A model generated the notes under the pieces. That model was not told the origin of the DNA and made no database searches. It saw only the letters and a list, made by a program, of their open reading frames with translations. DNA of 64,000 bases from Methylosinus sp. Ce-a6. GTDB lineage: Bacteria > Pseudomonadota > Alphaproteobacteria > Rhizobiales > Beijerinckiaceae. Location: positions 102,697 through 166,696 of the forward strand of contig NZ_BGJX01000007.1 in assembly GCF_009811655.1 (NCBI RefSeq), in the 5' to 3' direction. The position numbers and the translations under genes are program-made. Positions 27,863 through 37,967 of the stretch are shown here, piece after piece. Position 1 is the stretch's first letter, and each line of letters starts with the position of its first letter.

Positions 27863-28307
27863 TCGCGCCTCTTTCAATCGTGCGCCTCGCTTTCGATCGA
27901 CCATAGAAAGCGGCGGTAAAGGACGTGTTTACGCTCGCGGTTATCGATATGTGGATCGAAGCGGGTCGCGTCGCGTGGCCAAATCCAGACATTCGCGGCG
28001 CCGGTTGGAAACCTGCGCCGGCGATGGGGCGCGCCGACGCCCGCATTCACTTGTTCCGCCGCGCCGGCACATTATCTCCTAGTCGGATTGTGGAAGGGGC
28101 GGCGCGAAAGGCGGCGCCGCGCCGGAGCAGCGCTTCGGACTTTTTTGGCCGTTTCACCTTTTCGGGTCTTGCCAATGCTCCTGCGAGAAAGAAAACTCGG
28201 GTCCTCTCCGCCTCGCCCGCGCCGCGAGCGCCGGCGAAGGCCCGCGGCACAGAGAATGCTACGTGGACATTCGGCAGGCCTGTCGCGGGCGAATATCGGA
28301 AAGGGGA
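27863..28307. other. divergent intergenic region between the small membrane protein and clpS
   Basis: A plus-strand frame (27925-28311) is open but has skewed composition, no ribosome-binding site and no recognisable domain, so it is not called. The interval holds the clpSA promoter and GC-rich inverted segments near 28105-28135 (GGCGGCGCGAAAGGCGGCGC). AAGGGGA at 28301 is the clpS ribosome-binding site. Confidence 0.5.
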
Positions 28308-28742
28308 ATGAGGAAAGCCGAGGTGACTGTGATCGATGATCTTACGCTCGACAGCCGGGTTTCTTCCTCTGCGGACGAACGCGGCGCGCCTCCCCATGCG
28401 GGCGGGAAAGAGCCTCGCAAAAGCAGCGGCGGCGATGGGGGGTCGGGGTCGGGAACGGCGCTGATCACCCGCACGAGAACGCAGACGCGGCGGCCCAACA
28501 TGTACCGCGTCTTGTTGCTCAACGACGACTATACGACCCAGGAGTTCGTCGTCATCGTCCTGCGTAAATATTTCAACAAGAGCCTGGAAGAAGCCACTCG
28601 GATCATGCTGCACGTGCATAATCACGGCGTCGGCGAATGCGGCGTCTACACCTATGAGGTGGCGGAGACGAAAGTCACGCAAGTGATGGACTATGCGCGC
28701 AAGCATCAGCATCCGCTTCAGTGCATCATGGAAAAGAAGTGA
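28308..28742 (+). CDS. clpS: ATP-dependent Clp protease adaptor ClpS
   Basis: 144-residue adaptor that presents N-end-rule substrates to ClpAP. The core (about 66-144) reads [19 protein letters not shown] and [20 protein letters not shown], including the binding-pocket residues of the family. The N-terminal 60 residues are flexible, longer than in E. coli ClpS (106 residues). AAGGGGA lies just before ATG 28308. clpA follows after 13 bases, so the adaptor and unfoldase are made together. Confidence 0.95.
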   Translation: MRKAEVTVIDDLTLDSRVSSSADERGAPPHAGGKEPRKSSGGDGGSGSGTALITRTRTQTRRPNMYRVLLLNDDYTTQEFVVIVLRKYFNKSLEEATRIMLHVHNHGVGECGVYTYEVAETKVTQVMDYARKHQHPLQCIMEKK

Positions 28743-28755
28743 GGGCGGACGATCC

Positions 28756-31236
28756 ATGCCGACATTCTCGCGCAACCTGAAGCAGTCTCTCGACCGCGCG
28801 CTCGCCTCGGCGAGAGAGCGGCGCCATGAATATGCGACGCTGGAGCATTTGCTCCTCAGTCTCATAGACGACCAGGACGCCGCCGCCGTGCTGCGCGCCT
28901 GCTCGGTCGATCTCGATCTGCTCGCCAAGAATTTGCGCGAATACATCGATCACGAGCTGGACAATCTGGTCAATGAATCGGCGGGCGACTGCAAGCCGAC
29001 CGCCGGCTTCCAGCGCGTCGTGCAGCGCGCCATCATCAGCGTGCAGTCCTCCGGCCGCGAGGATGTGAGCGGCGCCAATGTTCTGGTCGCGCTCTTCGCC
29101 GAGCGCGAGAGCCACGCCGTCTATTTCCTGCAGGAGCAGGACATGACGCGTTATGACGCGGTCAATTACATCAGCCACGGCATCGCCAAGCGGCCGGGCC
29201 TCTCCGACGCGTCGCGCTCGCCGCGCGGCGTCGAGGACGAGGCGGAGCGGGGCGAGGGCCGCGAGGGCCGCGAGGGCGAGCAGCGCAAGAAGGAAGGCGC
29301 GCTCGAGGCCTATTGCGTGAATTTGAACCGCAAGGCGCGCGAGGGCCGCATCGATCCGCTGATCGGCCGCGAGCCGGAGGTGCTGCGCACCGTGCAGGTG
29401 CTCTGCCGCCGGCAGAAGAACAATCCGCTGCTCGTCGGCGATCCCGGCGTCGGCAAGACGGCGATCGCCGAAGGCCTCGCCCGCAAGATCATCTCCAACG
29501 AGGTGCCGGAAGTTCTCTCCGGCGCGACGGTCTTCGCGCTCGACATGGGCACGCTGCTCGCCGGCACGCGCTATCGCGGCGATTTCGAGGAGCGCCTGAA
29601 GCAGGTCATCAAGGAGATCGAGGCGCATAAGAACGCCATTCTCTTCATCGACGAGATCCATACGGTGATCGGCGCCGGCGCGACCTCCGGCGGCGCGATG
29701 GACGCCTCCAATCTGCTGAAGCCCGCGCTGGCGCAGGGCACGCTGCGCTGCATCGGCTCGACCACCTATCGCGAATATCGCCAATATTTCGAGAAGGACC
29801 GCGCGCTGGTGCGGCGCTTCCAGAAGATCGACGTCAATGAGCCGTCGATCCCGGACGCGGTGGAGATCGTCAAGGGGCTCAAACCCTATTTCGAGGAGTT
29901 CCACAAGATCCGCTACACCAACGAAGCGTTGAAGGCGGCGGTGGAGCTCTCGGCGCGCTACATTCACGACCGCAAGCTGCCGGACAAGGCGCTCGACGTC
30001 ATCGACGAGACCGGCGCCGCGCAGATGCTGGTGCCGGAGTCGAAGCGCAAGAAGACGATCGGCCTCAAAGAGATCGAGACGACGATCTCGACCATGGCGC
30101 GCATTCCGCCCAAGACCGTCTCCAAGGACGACGCCGAGGTGCTCGCCCATCTCGACGAGACGTTGAAGCGCGTCGTCTATGGCCAGGACAAGGCGCTGAC
30201 CGCGCTCACTTCGGCGATCAAGCTCGCCCGCGCCGGCCTGCGCGATCCGGAGAAGCCGATCGGCTGCTATCTCTTCTCCGGCCCGACCGGCGTCGGCAAG
30301 ACGGAAGCCGCGCGCCAGCTCGCCACCTCGCTCGGCATCGAGCTCTTACGTTTCGACATGTCGGAATATATGGAGCGCCATACGGTGAGCCGGCTCATCG
30401 GCGCGCCTCCCGGCTATGTCGGCTTCGATCAGGGCGGCCTCTTGACCGACGGCGTCGACCAGCATCCGCATTGCGTGCTGCTGCTCGACGAGATCGAGAA
30501 GGCGCATCCCGATCTCTTCAATATTTTGCTGCAGGTGATGGACCACGGCAAGCTGACGGACCACAACGGCAAGCAGATCGACTTCCGCAATGTGATCCTC
30601 ATCATGACGACCAACGCCGGCGCCGCCGATCTCGCGAGGAAGCCCATCGGCTTCACGCGCGGCAAGACGCATAGCGCCGAGGACAATGAGGCGATCAATC
30701 ACCTCTTCGCGCCGGAGTTCCGCAATCGTCTCGACTCGATCGTCCATTTCGGCCATCTGCCGGAAGAGGTGATCGCCCGCGTCGTCGACAAATTCATCCT
30801 GCAGCTCGAGGCGCAGCTCGCCGACCGCAATGTCACGATCGAGCTCTCCGACGAGGCGCGCTCCTGGCTCGTCGAGCATGGCTATGACCAGGCCATGGGC
30901 GCGCGTCCGATGGGCCGCGTCATCCACACGCATATCAAGACGCCGCTCGCCGACGAGGTCTTGTTCGGCCGGCTGAAGAATGGCGGCGCGGTGCGCGTGG
31001 TGGTGGTGACAGACGACAATGGCGCCAAGACGCTCGGCTTCGTCTTCCCCGAGGGGCCGGTGCTGCCGCGTCCAGAGCGCGACATTGTCGAGGCTGGCAA
31101 GAAGCGCGCTTCGGCGGCCGAAGGCGGCGAGCCGCGCAAGTCGCGCAAGCCGAAGGAGAGCGAGTCGGGCAAGCCCGAGCCGCAGCCGCGCGGCGCGCGT
31201 CCGCGCAGCGTCCCGGAGACGCCGCTCAAGAACTGA
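28756..31236 (+). CDS. clpA: ATP-dependent Clp protease ATP-binding subunit ClpA
   Basis: 826-residue AAA+ unfoldase for ClpP. The N domain (1-145, binding ClpS) is followed by a charged linker rich in Glu, Gly and Arg (150-190). D1 has Walker A GDPGVGKT and Walker [11 protein letters not shown]2 has GPTGVGKT and [13 protein letters not shown], and the ClpP-contact IGF loop (PIGFTRG). The C-terminal 65 residues are a Lys/Pro/Glu-rich extension beyond the usual end. It forms one operon with clpS. Confidence 0.97.
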   Translation: MPTFSRNLKQSLDRALASARERRHEYATLEHLLLSLIDDQDAAAVLRACSVDLDLLAKNLREYIDHELDNLVNESAGDCKPTAGFQRVVQRAIISVQSSGREDVSGANVLVALFAERESHAVYFLQEQDMTRYDAVNYISHGIAKRPGLSDASRSPRGVEDEAERGEGREGREGEQRKKEGALEAYCVNLNRKAREGRIDPLIGREPEVLRTVQVLCRRQKNNPLLVGDPGVGKTAIAEGLARKIISNEVPEVLSGATVFALDMGTLLAGTRYRGDFEERLKQVIKEIEAHKNAILFIDEIHTVIGAGATSGGAMDASNLLKPALAQGTLRCIGSTTYREYRQYFEKDRALVRRFQKIDVNEPSIPDAVEIVKGLKPYFEEFHKIRYTNEALKAAVELSARYIHDRKLPDKALDVIDETGAAQMLVPESKRKKTIGLKEIETTISTMARIPPKTVSKDDAEVLAHLDETLKRVVYGQDKALTALTSAIKLARAGLRDPEKPIGCYLFSGPTGVGKTEAARQLATSLGIELLRFDMSEYMERHTVSRLIGAPPGYVGFDQGGLLTDGVDQHPHCVLLLDEIEKAHPDLFNILLQVMDHGKLTDHNGKQIDFRNVILIMTTNAGAADLARKPIGFTRGKTHSAEDNEAINHLFAPEFRNRLDSIVHFGHLPEEVIARVVDKFILQLEAQLADRNVTIELSDEARSWLVEHGYDQAMGARPMGRVIHTHIKTPLADEVLFGRLKNGGAVRVVVVTDDNGAKTLGFVFPEGPVLPRPERDIVEAGKKRASAAEGGEPRKSRKPKESESGKPEPQPRGARPRSVPETPLKN

Positions 31237-31284
31237 GCGCGCATCGAATCCTCACGGGATGTTAATGACTTCGACGGTATTCTC

Positions 31285-31312
31285 GAAGCCGGGCTCATGC
31301 CCGGCTTCGTAG
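31285..31312 (+). terminator. hairpin downstream of clpA
   Basis: GAAGCCGGGC and GCCCGGCTTC form a perfect 10-bp stem with a TCAT loop. The T-tract is poor (GTAGTTTG), so termination may be incomplete. Confidence 0.55.
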
Positions 31313-31360
31313 TTTGCGCGCTCCTGCGCTTCTGTCCGGGCGTCGAGGTGGGAACGTAGA

Positions 31361-32458
31361 ATGCGCGTGGCGATCGTTCACTATTGGTTCGTCGGCATGC
31401 GCGGCGGTGAAAAGGTCGTCGAAGCCCTGATCCGACTCTTTCCGCAGGCCGATCTCTTCGCCCATGTCATCGATCCGGCCGCCGTCTCGCAGACAATTCG
31501 ATCGCGCCCGATCACGACGAGCTTCATTCAATCTCTGCCTCGCGCGGCGAAATATTATCGGCAATATCTGCCGCTCATGCCGCTCGCCTGCGAGCAGCTC
31601 GATCTGCGCGGCTATGATCTCGTGATCTCGAGCGAGTCCGGGCCGGCCAAGGGCGTCATTCCGCCGCCGGAGGCGCTGCATGTGTGCTATTGCCACTCGC
31701 CCATGCGCTATTTGTGGAACATGTATCATGAATATCGCGAGGAGTCGGGATTTCTCACGCGCTTCTTGATGCCGCCGCTCGCCCATTATCTGCGCAATTG
31801 GGACGCTCTGTCGGCAACGCGCGTCGATCATTTCATCGCCAATTCCACGACGGTCGCGCATCGCATCGAGCGCTATTACCGGCGCTCCGCCGACATCGTG
31901 CATCCGCCCGTCGCCGCCGACGCTTTCTCCATCGCGCCGGGGCAAGAGATCGGCGATTATTATCTCATGGTCGGCGAGCTCGTCGGCTATAAGCGGCCCG
32001 AGCTCGCCATCGACGCCTTCAACGCTCGAGGCGAGAAGCTCGTCGTCATCGGCGGCGGCTCCAATCTGGAGGCCATGCGCAGGCGGGCCGGCCCCACAGT
32101 GTCGGTGCTCGGCCCGCAGCCTTTCGATGTTCTGACGCGGCATTATTCGCGCTGCCGCGCGCTGATCTTTCCGGGTGAGGAAGATTTCGGCATCGTGCCG
32201 CTCGAGGCGATGGCGAGCGGACGCCCGGTGATCGCGTTTCGTCGCGGCGGCGCGACCGAGACCGTCGTGGAGAACGAGACCGGCGTCTTTTTCGACGCGC
32301 AGACGGTCGAATCGCTGAGCGAGGCGATCACTCGTTTCGAGCGCATGGAGTTTTCGCCGGAGCGCATCCGCGCCCATGCGCTCGGCTTCGGCGAGGAGCG
32401 ATTCTTGCGCGAGATGCGTGAGAAGATCGATTCCTATTTCGCCGCCCGCGCCGACTGA
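31361..32458 (+). CDS. glycosyltransferase family 4 protein
   Basis: 365-residue GT-B retaining glycosyltransferase. MRVAIVHYWFVGMRGGEKVV is the acceptor-side start, YLMVGELVGYKRPELAIDAF begins the nucleotide-sugar domain (about residue 205), and the EX7E motif lies in PGEEDFGIVPLEAMASGRP near 270. No membrane span is present. It stands alone between clpA and uvrA, so the donor and glycan (polysaccharide or lipid-linked) cannot be named. Confidence 0.88.
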   Translation: MRVAIVHYWFVGMRGGEKVVEALIRLFPQADLFAHVIDPAAVSQTIRSRPITTSFIQSLPRAAKYYRQYLPLMPLACEQLDLRGYDLVISSESGPAKGVIPPPEALHVCYCHSPMRYLWNMYHEYREESGFLTRFLMPPLAHYLRNWDALSATRVDHFIANSTTVAHRIERYYRRSADIVHPPVAADAFSIAPGQEIGDYYLMVGELVGYKRPELAIDAFNARGEKLVVIGGGSNLEAMRRRAGPTVSVLGPQPFDVLTRHYSRCRALIFPGEEDFGIVPLEAMASGRPVIAFRRGGATETVVENETGVFFDAQTVESLSEAITRFERMEFSPERIRAHALGFGEERFLREMREKIDSYFAARAD

Positions 32459-32469
32459 TCGGTTCGCGC

Positions 32470-32552
32470 GTCGTCGCGAGGAGCGGAGCGACGAAGCGAT
32501 CCAGGAGCCGCCCCACGGCGCTGGATTGCTTCGCTTCGCTCGCAATGACGGA
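32470..32552. repeat. palindromic repeat, GCAATGACGG/CGTCGCGAG type
   Basis: GAAGCGATCCAGGAGCCG at the left and GGCGCTGGATTGCTTCGC at the right form the arms of a hairpin ending in CGCTCGCAATGAC. The same family recurs at 51938-52014 and is widespread in alphaproteobacterial chromosomes. Confidence 0.8.
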
Positions 32553-32611
32553 CGGGGCGGTCATCGCTTCTTCAAGCGAAGCGATCACACGGAAACGATA
32601 TCAGATATCGA

Positions 32612-35600
32612 TTATTGCTCCTGCGCGGCGCGCTTGCGGCGCGGCGCCGGCGCCTCCTTCGCCGCTTTCGCATCCTTCGCCTTCTCCGCGCGCGGCGGAC
32701 GGCGCTTCAGCACTTCGGTGAGATAGCGGCCCGTATGGCTGCGCTTCGCCGCGACGATCTCGGCGGGCGGCCCTGCGGCGACGATCTCGCCGCCGCCGTC
32801 GCCGCCCTCGGGCCCGAGATCGATGATCCAATCGGCGGTCTTGATGACCTCGAGATTATGCTCGATGACGACGACGCTATTGCCCTGATCGACGAGCTCG
32901 TGCAGCACTTCGAGCAGCTTGGCGACATCGTGGAAATGCAGGCCCGTCGTCGGCTCGTCGAGGATATAGAGCGTGCGCCCGGTGGAGCGGCGCGCCAGTT
33001 CCTTGGCGAGCTTCACGCGCTGCGCCTCGCCGCCGGAGAGCGTCGTCGCCTGCTGGCCGACGCGGATGTAGTCGAGGCCGACGCGCTTTAGGGTCTCCAT
33101 CTTGTCTCGGATCGCCGGCACCGCTTTGAACAATACGGCCGCTTCCTCGACGGTCATGTCGAGCACGTCGGCGATGGATTTCTCGCGATATTTCACCTCC
33201 AGCGTCTCGCGGTCGTAGCGCTTGCCCTTGCAGACGTCGCAAGTGACATAGACGTCGGGCAGGAAGTGCATCTCGATCTTGATGACGCCGTCGCCCTGGC
33301 AGGCCTCGCAGCGCCCGCCCTTCACATTGAAGGAGAAGCGCCCCGGCGCATAGCCGCGCGCCTTGGCCTCCGGCAGGCCGGCGAACCATTCGCGGATCGG
33401 CGTGAAGGCGCCGGTGTAGGTCGCCGGATTGGAGCGCGGCGTGCGGCCGATCGGCGATTGGTCGATATCGATGATCTTGTCGATATGCTCCAATCCGTCG
33501 ATCTTGTCGAAAGGCGCCGGATGCTCATGCGCGCCATTGAGGCGGCGCGCCACGGCCTTGTAGAGCGTCTCGATGACGAGAGTCGATTTGCCGCCGCCGG
33601 AGACGCCAGTGACGGCGGTGAAGAGGCCCAAGGGAATCTTCGCCTCGACATTTTTGAGATTGTTCCCTCTCGCGCCGCTGATCTTCAGCCAGCGGCCGGG
33701 ATCGGGCTTGCGCAGCGCATGGCGCAGCGTCACCTGGCGCGCGCCGGTCAGATATTGGCCGGTGAGCGAGTTGGGATCGTCCATGATCTCCTGCGGCGCC
33801 CCTTTGGAGACGATTTTGCCGCCATGCACGCCGGCGCCGGGTCCGACATCGACGACATAATCCGCGGAGAGGATGGCGTCCTCGTCATGCTCGACGACGA
33901 TGACGCTATTGCCGAGATCGCGCAGCCGCCGCAGCGTGTCGAGCAGACGGTCATTGTCGCGCTGATGCAGGCCGATCGAGGGCTCGTCCAGCACATAGAG
34001 CACGCCGGTCAAGCCGGAGCCGATCTGCGAGGCGAGGCGAATGCGCTGGCTCTCGCCGCCGGACAGAGTGCCGGAGGCGCGCGACAAGGTGAGATAATCG
34101 AGGCCGACATCGACGAGGAAGGTCAGGCGGTCGCGGATTTCCTTCAATATGCGATGCGCGATCTCATTGCGCTTGGCGTCGAGCTTTTCCGGCAGCGCGC
34201 GGAACCAGTCGAGCGCGGCGCGCACGGAGAGGTCCGACACTTCGCCGATATGGCGCATGTCGATCTTCACCGCCAGCGCTTCCGGCTTCAGGCGATAGCC
34301 GATGCAGGATTTGCAGGGCTCGGCCGACATATAGCGGCCGATCTCCTCGCGCGCCCATTCGCTGTCCGTTTCCAAAAAACGCCGTTGCAGATTGGCGACG
34401 ACGCCTTCGAAAGGCTTCTTCACATCATAGGCGCGCATTCCGTCGTCATAGGAGAAGCGGATCTCCTCACTGCCGGAGCCGTGCAGCAGAATGTCGCGCA
34501 CTGATTTGTCGAGCTTCTCGAAAGGCGTGTCGAGACGGAATTTGTAATGGCGCCCGAGCGATTCGAGCGCCTGTTGGTAATAGGGCGAGGAGGATTTCGC
34601 CCAGGGCGCGATGGCGCCTTTGCGCAGCGAGAGCCTAGGATCGGGAACGACGAGATCGGGATCGACTGCCTGCTCCTGGCCGAGGCCGCTGCAGACCGGG
34701 CAGGCGCCGAAGGGATTGTTGAAGGAGAAGAGCCGCGGCTCGATCTCCGGAATGGTGAAGCCGGAGACGGGGCAGGCGAATTTGGAGGAGAAGACGATGT
34801 GGTCCTGTGAGTAGTGAGTGGTGAGTAGGGCTTTGGAGGCTCCCTGACCACTCACTATCTCACTACTCACTTTATCGGCGAATTCGACGACCGCCAGTCC
34901 ATTGGCCAACTCCAGCGCCGTCTCGAAACTATCGGCGAGCCGCGCGGCGATGTCGGAGCGCACGACGATGCGATCGACGACGATGTCGATATCGTGCTTC
35001 AATTTCTTGTCGAGCGGCGGCGTGTCGGCGATCTCGTGATAGGCGCCGTCGATCTTCAATCGCTGGAAGCCGCGCTTGGTGTAATCGGCGATCTCTTTCT
35101 TATATTCGCCCTTGCGGCCGCGCACGACGGGCGCGAGCAGATAGAGGCGCGTTCCCTGCGGCAGCGCCAGCACGCGATCCACCATTTGCGAGACGGTCTG
35201 GCTCTCGATCGGCAGGCCGGTCGCCGGCGAATAGGGAACGCCGACGCGCGCCCACAAGAGGCGCATATAGTCGTGAATCTCCGTCACCGTGCCGACGGTG
35301 GAGCGCGGATTCTTCGACGTCGTCTTCTGCTCGATGGAGATGGCGGGCGAGAGGCCGTCGATCTGATCGACGTCCGGCTTCTGCATCATCTCGAGGAATT
35401 GGCGGGCGTAGGCGGAGAGCGACTCGACATAGCGGCGCTGGCCCTCGGCATAAATCGTGTCGAAGGCGAGCGAGGATTTGCCCGACCCCGAGAGGCCGGT
35501 GAAGACGACGAATTTGTCGCGCGGAATGACGAGATCGACATTCTTGAGATTATGCTCGCGCGCCCCGCGAATGGCGATGACCTTGCCGTCGAAGAGATCG

Positions 35601-35638
35601 TCGAGCGTTTCGGCGGCGGATTTTTTCGAGCTTCGCAT
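32612..35638 (-). CDS. uvrA: excinuclease ABC subunit A
   Basis: 1008-residue DNA damage recognition ATPase. First half: Walker A GLSGSGKS, the zinc cysteines around [18 protein letters not shown] and [10 protein letters not shown], signature [12 protein letters not shown]. Second half: Walker [10 protein letters not shown] (Ser to Gly compared with the usual GSGKST), zinc module CEACQGDG ... CDVCKGKRY, signature [12 protein letters not shown]. The start at 35638 ([14 protein letters not shown]) is preferred over an in-frame ATG at 35776. Residues about 256-279 are encoded by an inserted GTGAGTAG palindrome, in frame, in a loop of variable length just before the first zinc motif. Confidence 0.97.
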   Translation of the reverse strand: MRSSKKSAAETLDDLFDGKVIAIRGAREHNLKNVDLVIPRDKFVVFTGLSGSGKSSLAFDTIYAEGQRRYVESLSAYARQFLEMMQKPDVDQIDGLSPAISIEQKTTSKNPRSTVGTVTEIHDYMRLLWARVGVPYSPATGLPIESQTVSQMVDRVLALPQGTRLYLLAPVVRGRKGEYKKEIADYTKRGFQRLKIDGAYHEIADTPPLDKKLKHDIDIVVDRIVVRSDIAARLADSFETALELANGLAVVEFADKVSSEIVSGQGASKALLTTHYSQDHIVFSSKFACPVSGFTIPEIEPRLFSFNNPFGACPVCSGLGQEQAVDPDLVVPDPRLSLRKGAIAPWAKSSSPYYQQALESLGRHYKFRLDTPFEKLDKSVRDILLHGSGSEEIRFSYDDGMRAYDVKKPFEGVVANLQRRFLETDSEWAREEIGRYMSAEPCKSCIGYRLKPEALAVKIDMRHIGEVSDLSVRAALDWFRALPEKLDAKRNEIAHRILKEIRDRLTFLVDVGLDYLTLSRASGTLSGGESQRIRLASQIGSGLTGVLYVLDEPSIGLHQRDNDRLLDTLRRLRDLGNSVIVVEHDEDAILSADYVVDVGPGAGVHGGKIVSKGAPQEIMDDPNSLTGQYLTGARQVTLRHALRKPDPGRWLKISGARGNNLKNVEAKIPLGLFTAVTGVSGGGKSTLVIETLYKAVARRLNGAHEHPAPFDKIDGLEHIDKIIDIDQSPIGRTPRSNPATYTGAFTPIREWFAGLPEAKARGYAPGRFSFNVKGGRCEACQGDGVIKIEMHFLPDVYVTCDVCKGKRYDRETLEVKYREKSIADVLDMTVEEAAVLFKAVPAIRDKMETLKRVGLDYIRVGQQATTLSGGEAQRVKLAKELARRSTGRTLYILDEPTTGLHFHDVAKLLEVLHELVDQGNSVVVIEHNLEVIKTADWIIDLGPEGGDGGGEIVAAGPPAEIVAAKRSHTGRYLTEVLKRRPPRAEKAKDAKAAKEAPAPRRKRAAQEQ
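34806..34870. repeat. GTGAGTAG palindrome inserted in frame in uvrA
   Basis: GTGAGTAGTGAGTGGTGAG on one side and CACTATCTCACTACTCAC on the other form an imperfect inverted repeat. Read on the uvrA strand it encodes [20 protein letters not shown] without a stop. The sequence is unlike surrounding codon usage but matches the repeats at 2556-2595 and 59697-59815. Confidence 0.8.
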
Positions 35639-35873
35639 GTGCACGACCAGAACTGGAGCGGCGGGTTCGACAAGTGAGGGGCGACCGACCATCGATCTTA
35701 CGCCCTCCTTCCCCTCTTGCCATGCTGCGGCGCAGTAATCCACAGCCGCGAGCAGAGGAGCCGGCGGGCTCGGCACAAATCATGCTGTCTCGACCGCGGC
35801 AATCGGGAAAGGCGAGCGGTTCGATGGCGCTAATCAAACAATTTTCCGCATATGAGCGGCGGGAGGCCGCGCG
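35639..35873. other. divergent uvrA / HAD-phosphatase promoter region
   Basis: Both flanking genes read outward. An SOS box would be expected for uvrA, but I saw no clear GTTCTN7GTTC match. No gene is supported here. Confidence 0.4.
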
Positions 35874-36560
35874 ATGAGCGAAGCCATTCGCGTCGTCCTG
35901 GTCGATCTCGAAGGCGTCGTCCTGCCCATGTCCTTCATGACCGAGACGCTGCTGCCGCTCTCGGCAGAGCGGCTCGGGAGCTATATCGCCGAGCACGCCG
36001 AAGACGAGGAAGTGGAGGAGGCGCTGGAGGAGACCGGGCGGCTCATGGGCGGCTATGATCTCGACCCCACGCAGGCGGAATCTCTGCTGTTGCGCTGGAT
36101 GAAGCAGGGCCGCAAGGCGACGCCGCTGAAGATCATCCAGGGGCTGATCTGGCAGGAGGCCTATGCGGCGGGCGCGCTCGGCGGCGCGCTCTATCCGGAT
36201 GTCGCCGATCGCCTGAAATCCTGGGCCGGCGCCGGTTTGCGTCTCTTCGTCTATTCCTCCAATTCGCAGGCGGCGCAGAAGCTGCTGCTGAGCCGTTGCT
36301 CGTCCGCCGATGTGACGGGTCTGTTCGAGGGCTTCTTCGATACGACCCTCGGCCAGAAGATCGAGCCCGGCTCCTATCGCGACATTTGCGAGCGTCTCGG
36401 CGTCGCCGCCGAAACCATCCTCGTCCTGTCGGAGAGCGAGGAGGAATTGGACGCCGCCAAGACCGCCGGCCTCGCGACCATCCGCATCGCGCGCGACGGC
36501 TCGGTCGCCAGCGGCCATGAGGTCGGCGCCGATCTCGCCTCCTTGAACATCGGACACTGA
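35874..36560 (+). CDS. mtnC: HAD-family enolase-phosphatase E1-like protein
   Basis: 228-residue phosphatase. The nucleophile motif VVLVDLEGVVLPMSFMTE near residue 7 has the D-x-E-G pattern of MtnC rather than D-x-D. LFVYSSNSQAAQKLLLSRC is motif II and FEGFFDTTLGQKIEPGSYRD carries the motif III lysine. MtnC converts diketo-phosphopentane intermediates in the methionine salvage pathway. No other salvage genes are in the window, so the symbol rests on motifs only. A ferredoxin gene follows after two bases. Confidence 0.75.
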   Translation: MSEAIRVVLVDLEGVVLPMSFMTETLLPLSAERLGSYIAEHAEDEEVEEALEETGRLMGGYDLDPTQAESLLLRWMKQGRKATPLKIIQGLIWQEAYAAGALGGALYPDVADRLKSWAGAGLRLFVYSSNSQAAQKLLLSRCSSADVTGLFEGFFDTTLGQKIEPGSYRDICERLGVAAETILVLSESEEELDAAKTAGLATIRIARDGSVASGHEVGADLASLNIGH

Positions 36561-36562
36561 CG

Positions 36563-36892
36563 ATGACGAAATTCACGCTCGAAACGCGCGACGGGACGCT
36601 GTCGGAGATCGCCGGCAAGGATCGCGCGACGATGATGAAGCTGATCCGCAAATCGGGCGTCGAGGAGCTGGTCGCGGAATGCGGCGGCAGCTGCACCTGC
36701 GCCACCTGCCAAATCTATGTCGATCCGCCCGACGGCGTCGCCATGCCCCCCATGGAGCCCGCCGAGGCCATCATGCTGGCCAAGGCCGCCAACCGCCAGA
36801 TCAATTCGCGCCTCGCCTGCCAGATGAAATTCGACTCGAGCCTCGACGGCATGCACGTCCGCATCGCCCCGGAAGATTACAGCAATATCTAG
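36563..36892 (+). CDS. [2Fe-2S] ferredoxin, adrenodoxin type
   Basis: 109-residue electron carrier. Cluster ligands are Cys40, Cys46, Cys49 and Cys86 (C-x5-C-x2-C-x36-C), in ECGGSCTCATCQIYV and RLACQMKF. This spacing is that of adrenodoxin/putidaredoxin ferredoxins serving P450s, Rieske oxygenases or Fe-S assembly. It is only two bases from the phosphatase gene and 32 bases from the aldo/keto reductase, so the three are likely one transcript, though no obvious redox partner is encoded here. Confidence 0.9.
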   Translation: MTKFTLETRDGTLSEIAGKDRATMMKLIRKSGVEELVAECGGSCTCATCQIYVDPPDGVAMPPMEPAEAIMLAKAANRQINSRLACQMKFDSSLDGMHVRIAPEDYSNI

Positions 36893-36924
36893 CGGCGGAT
36901 GCGAGCCGGAAGCGGGGCCTTCGC

Positions 36925-37872
36925 ATGGAACATCGTCGGCTCGGCGGATCGGGTCTTTCCTGCGCGCCGCTCGCGCTCGGCTGCAATGTCTTCGGCTGGA
37001 CCGCCGACGAGGCGAGCTGCTTCTCCATTCTCGACGCTTTCGTCGATCGCGGCTTCTCGCTGATCGACACGGCCGACACTTATTCGACCTGGGCGCCCGG
37101 CCACAGCGGCGGCGAATCCGAGACGATCATCGGCAATTGGCTGAAGGCGACCGGCAAGCGCGACAGGCTTCTCATCGCGACCAAGGTCGGCGGCGCGATG
37201 CCCGATGTCGGCAAGGGTCTCTCGCGCGCGCACATCATCCGCTCGGCCGAGGAGTCGCTGCGCCGCCTCAGGACCGACCGCATCGATCTCTATCAGGCGC
37301 ATTTCGACGATACGGCCGCGCCTTTCGAAGAAACGCTCGATGCTTTCGCCGGCCTCATCGAGAGCGGCAAAGTGCGCGCCATAGGCGCGTCCAATTATTC
37401 GGCGCCGCGCCTCGCCGAGGCGCTCGCCACGGCGAGAGCGCATGGGCTGCCGCTCTACAGCTGTCTGCAGCCGCATTACAATCTCGTCACCCGCGCCTAT
37501 TATGAGGGCGATCTGCGCCGCATCTGCCTCGAGGAGGATATGGGCGTGCTGCCGTTCCGGGGGCTGGAGGCGGGATTTCTCACCGGCAAATATCGCTCCA
37601 TCGAGGATACGGTCGGCGCGGCGCGCGGCGGCGTTGTCGCGCGCATTCTCGACGAGCGCAGCCTCGACATATTGCGCGAGCTCGACAGCGCCGCGCGCCG
37701 GCTGAACGCGACGCCGGCGCAGGTCGCCATCGCCTGGCTGCTCGCCCAAAAGGGCGTGACCGCGCCGATCGTCGGCGTCAACAGCGTCGCGCAGCTCGAG
37801 GAAATTTCGGGCGCGACGACGCTCGCGCTCGACGCGCGGACGCTGATGCGGCTCGACCTCGTGAGCGCATGA
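36925..37872 (+). CDS. aldo/keto reductase
   Basis: 315-residue NADPH-dependent TIM-barrel oxidoreductase. DTADTYSTWAPGHSGGESE carries the catalytic Asp and Tyr, LLIATKVGG the lysine, and DLYQAHFDDTAAPFEE the histidine. The NADPH-binding end reads APIVGVNSVAQLEEI. The ATG at 36925 (MEHRRLGGSGLSC) is the usual family start. Subfamily resembles YajO/potassium-channel-beta-like reductases; the substrate is unknown. Confidence 0.9.
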   Translation: MEHRRLGGSGLSCAPLALGCNVFGWTADEASCFSILDAFVDRGFSLIDTADTYSTWAPGHSGGESETIIGNWLKATGKRDRLLIATKVGGAMPDVGKGLSRAHIIRSAEESLRRLRTDRIDLYQAHFDDTAAPFEETLDAFAGLIESGKVRAIGASNYSAPRLAEALATARAHGLPLYSCLQPHYNLVTRAYYEGDLRRICLEEDMGVLPFRGLEAGFLTGKYRSIEDTVGAARGGVVARILDERSLDILRELDSAARRLNATPAQVAIAWLLAQKGVTAPIVGVNSVAQLEEISGATTLALDARTLMRLDLVSA

Positions 37873-37967
37873 GCGATAAGACGAACGCGGCAAAGGCGCG
37901 CGCGCCCGCCGTTGCGGCGGCTCGGCTCTCGCCCTAGAAAAGGCGAGGCGAGAAGCCCGGAAAAAGG

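Noticed and set aside
27925..28311. Plus-strand frame before clpS
   Set aside because: No ribosome-binding site, skewed composition, no domain; the region looks like promoter sequence.
35639..35873. LexA box upstream of uvrA
   Set aside because: No convincing GTTCTN7GTTC or GAACN7GAAC match was seen between uvrA and the HAD gene.
36563..37872. Ferredoxin and aldo/keto reductase as part of a P450 or Rieske oxygenase system
   Set aside because: No oxygenase or ferredoxin reductase gene is adjacent; the Rieske protein is 10 kb away with its own promoter.
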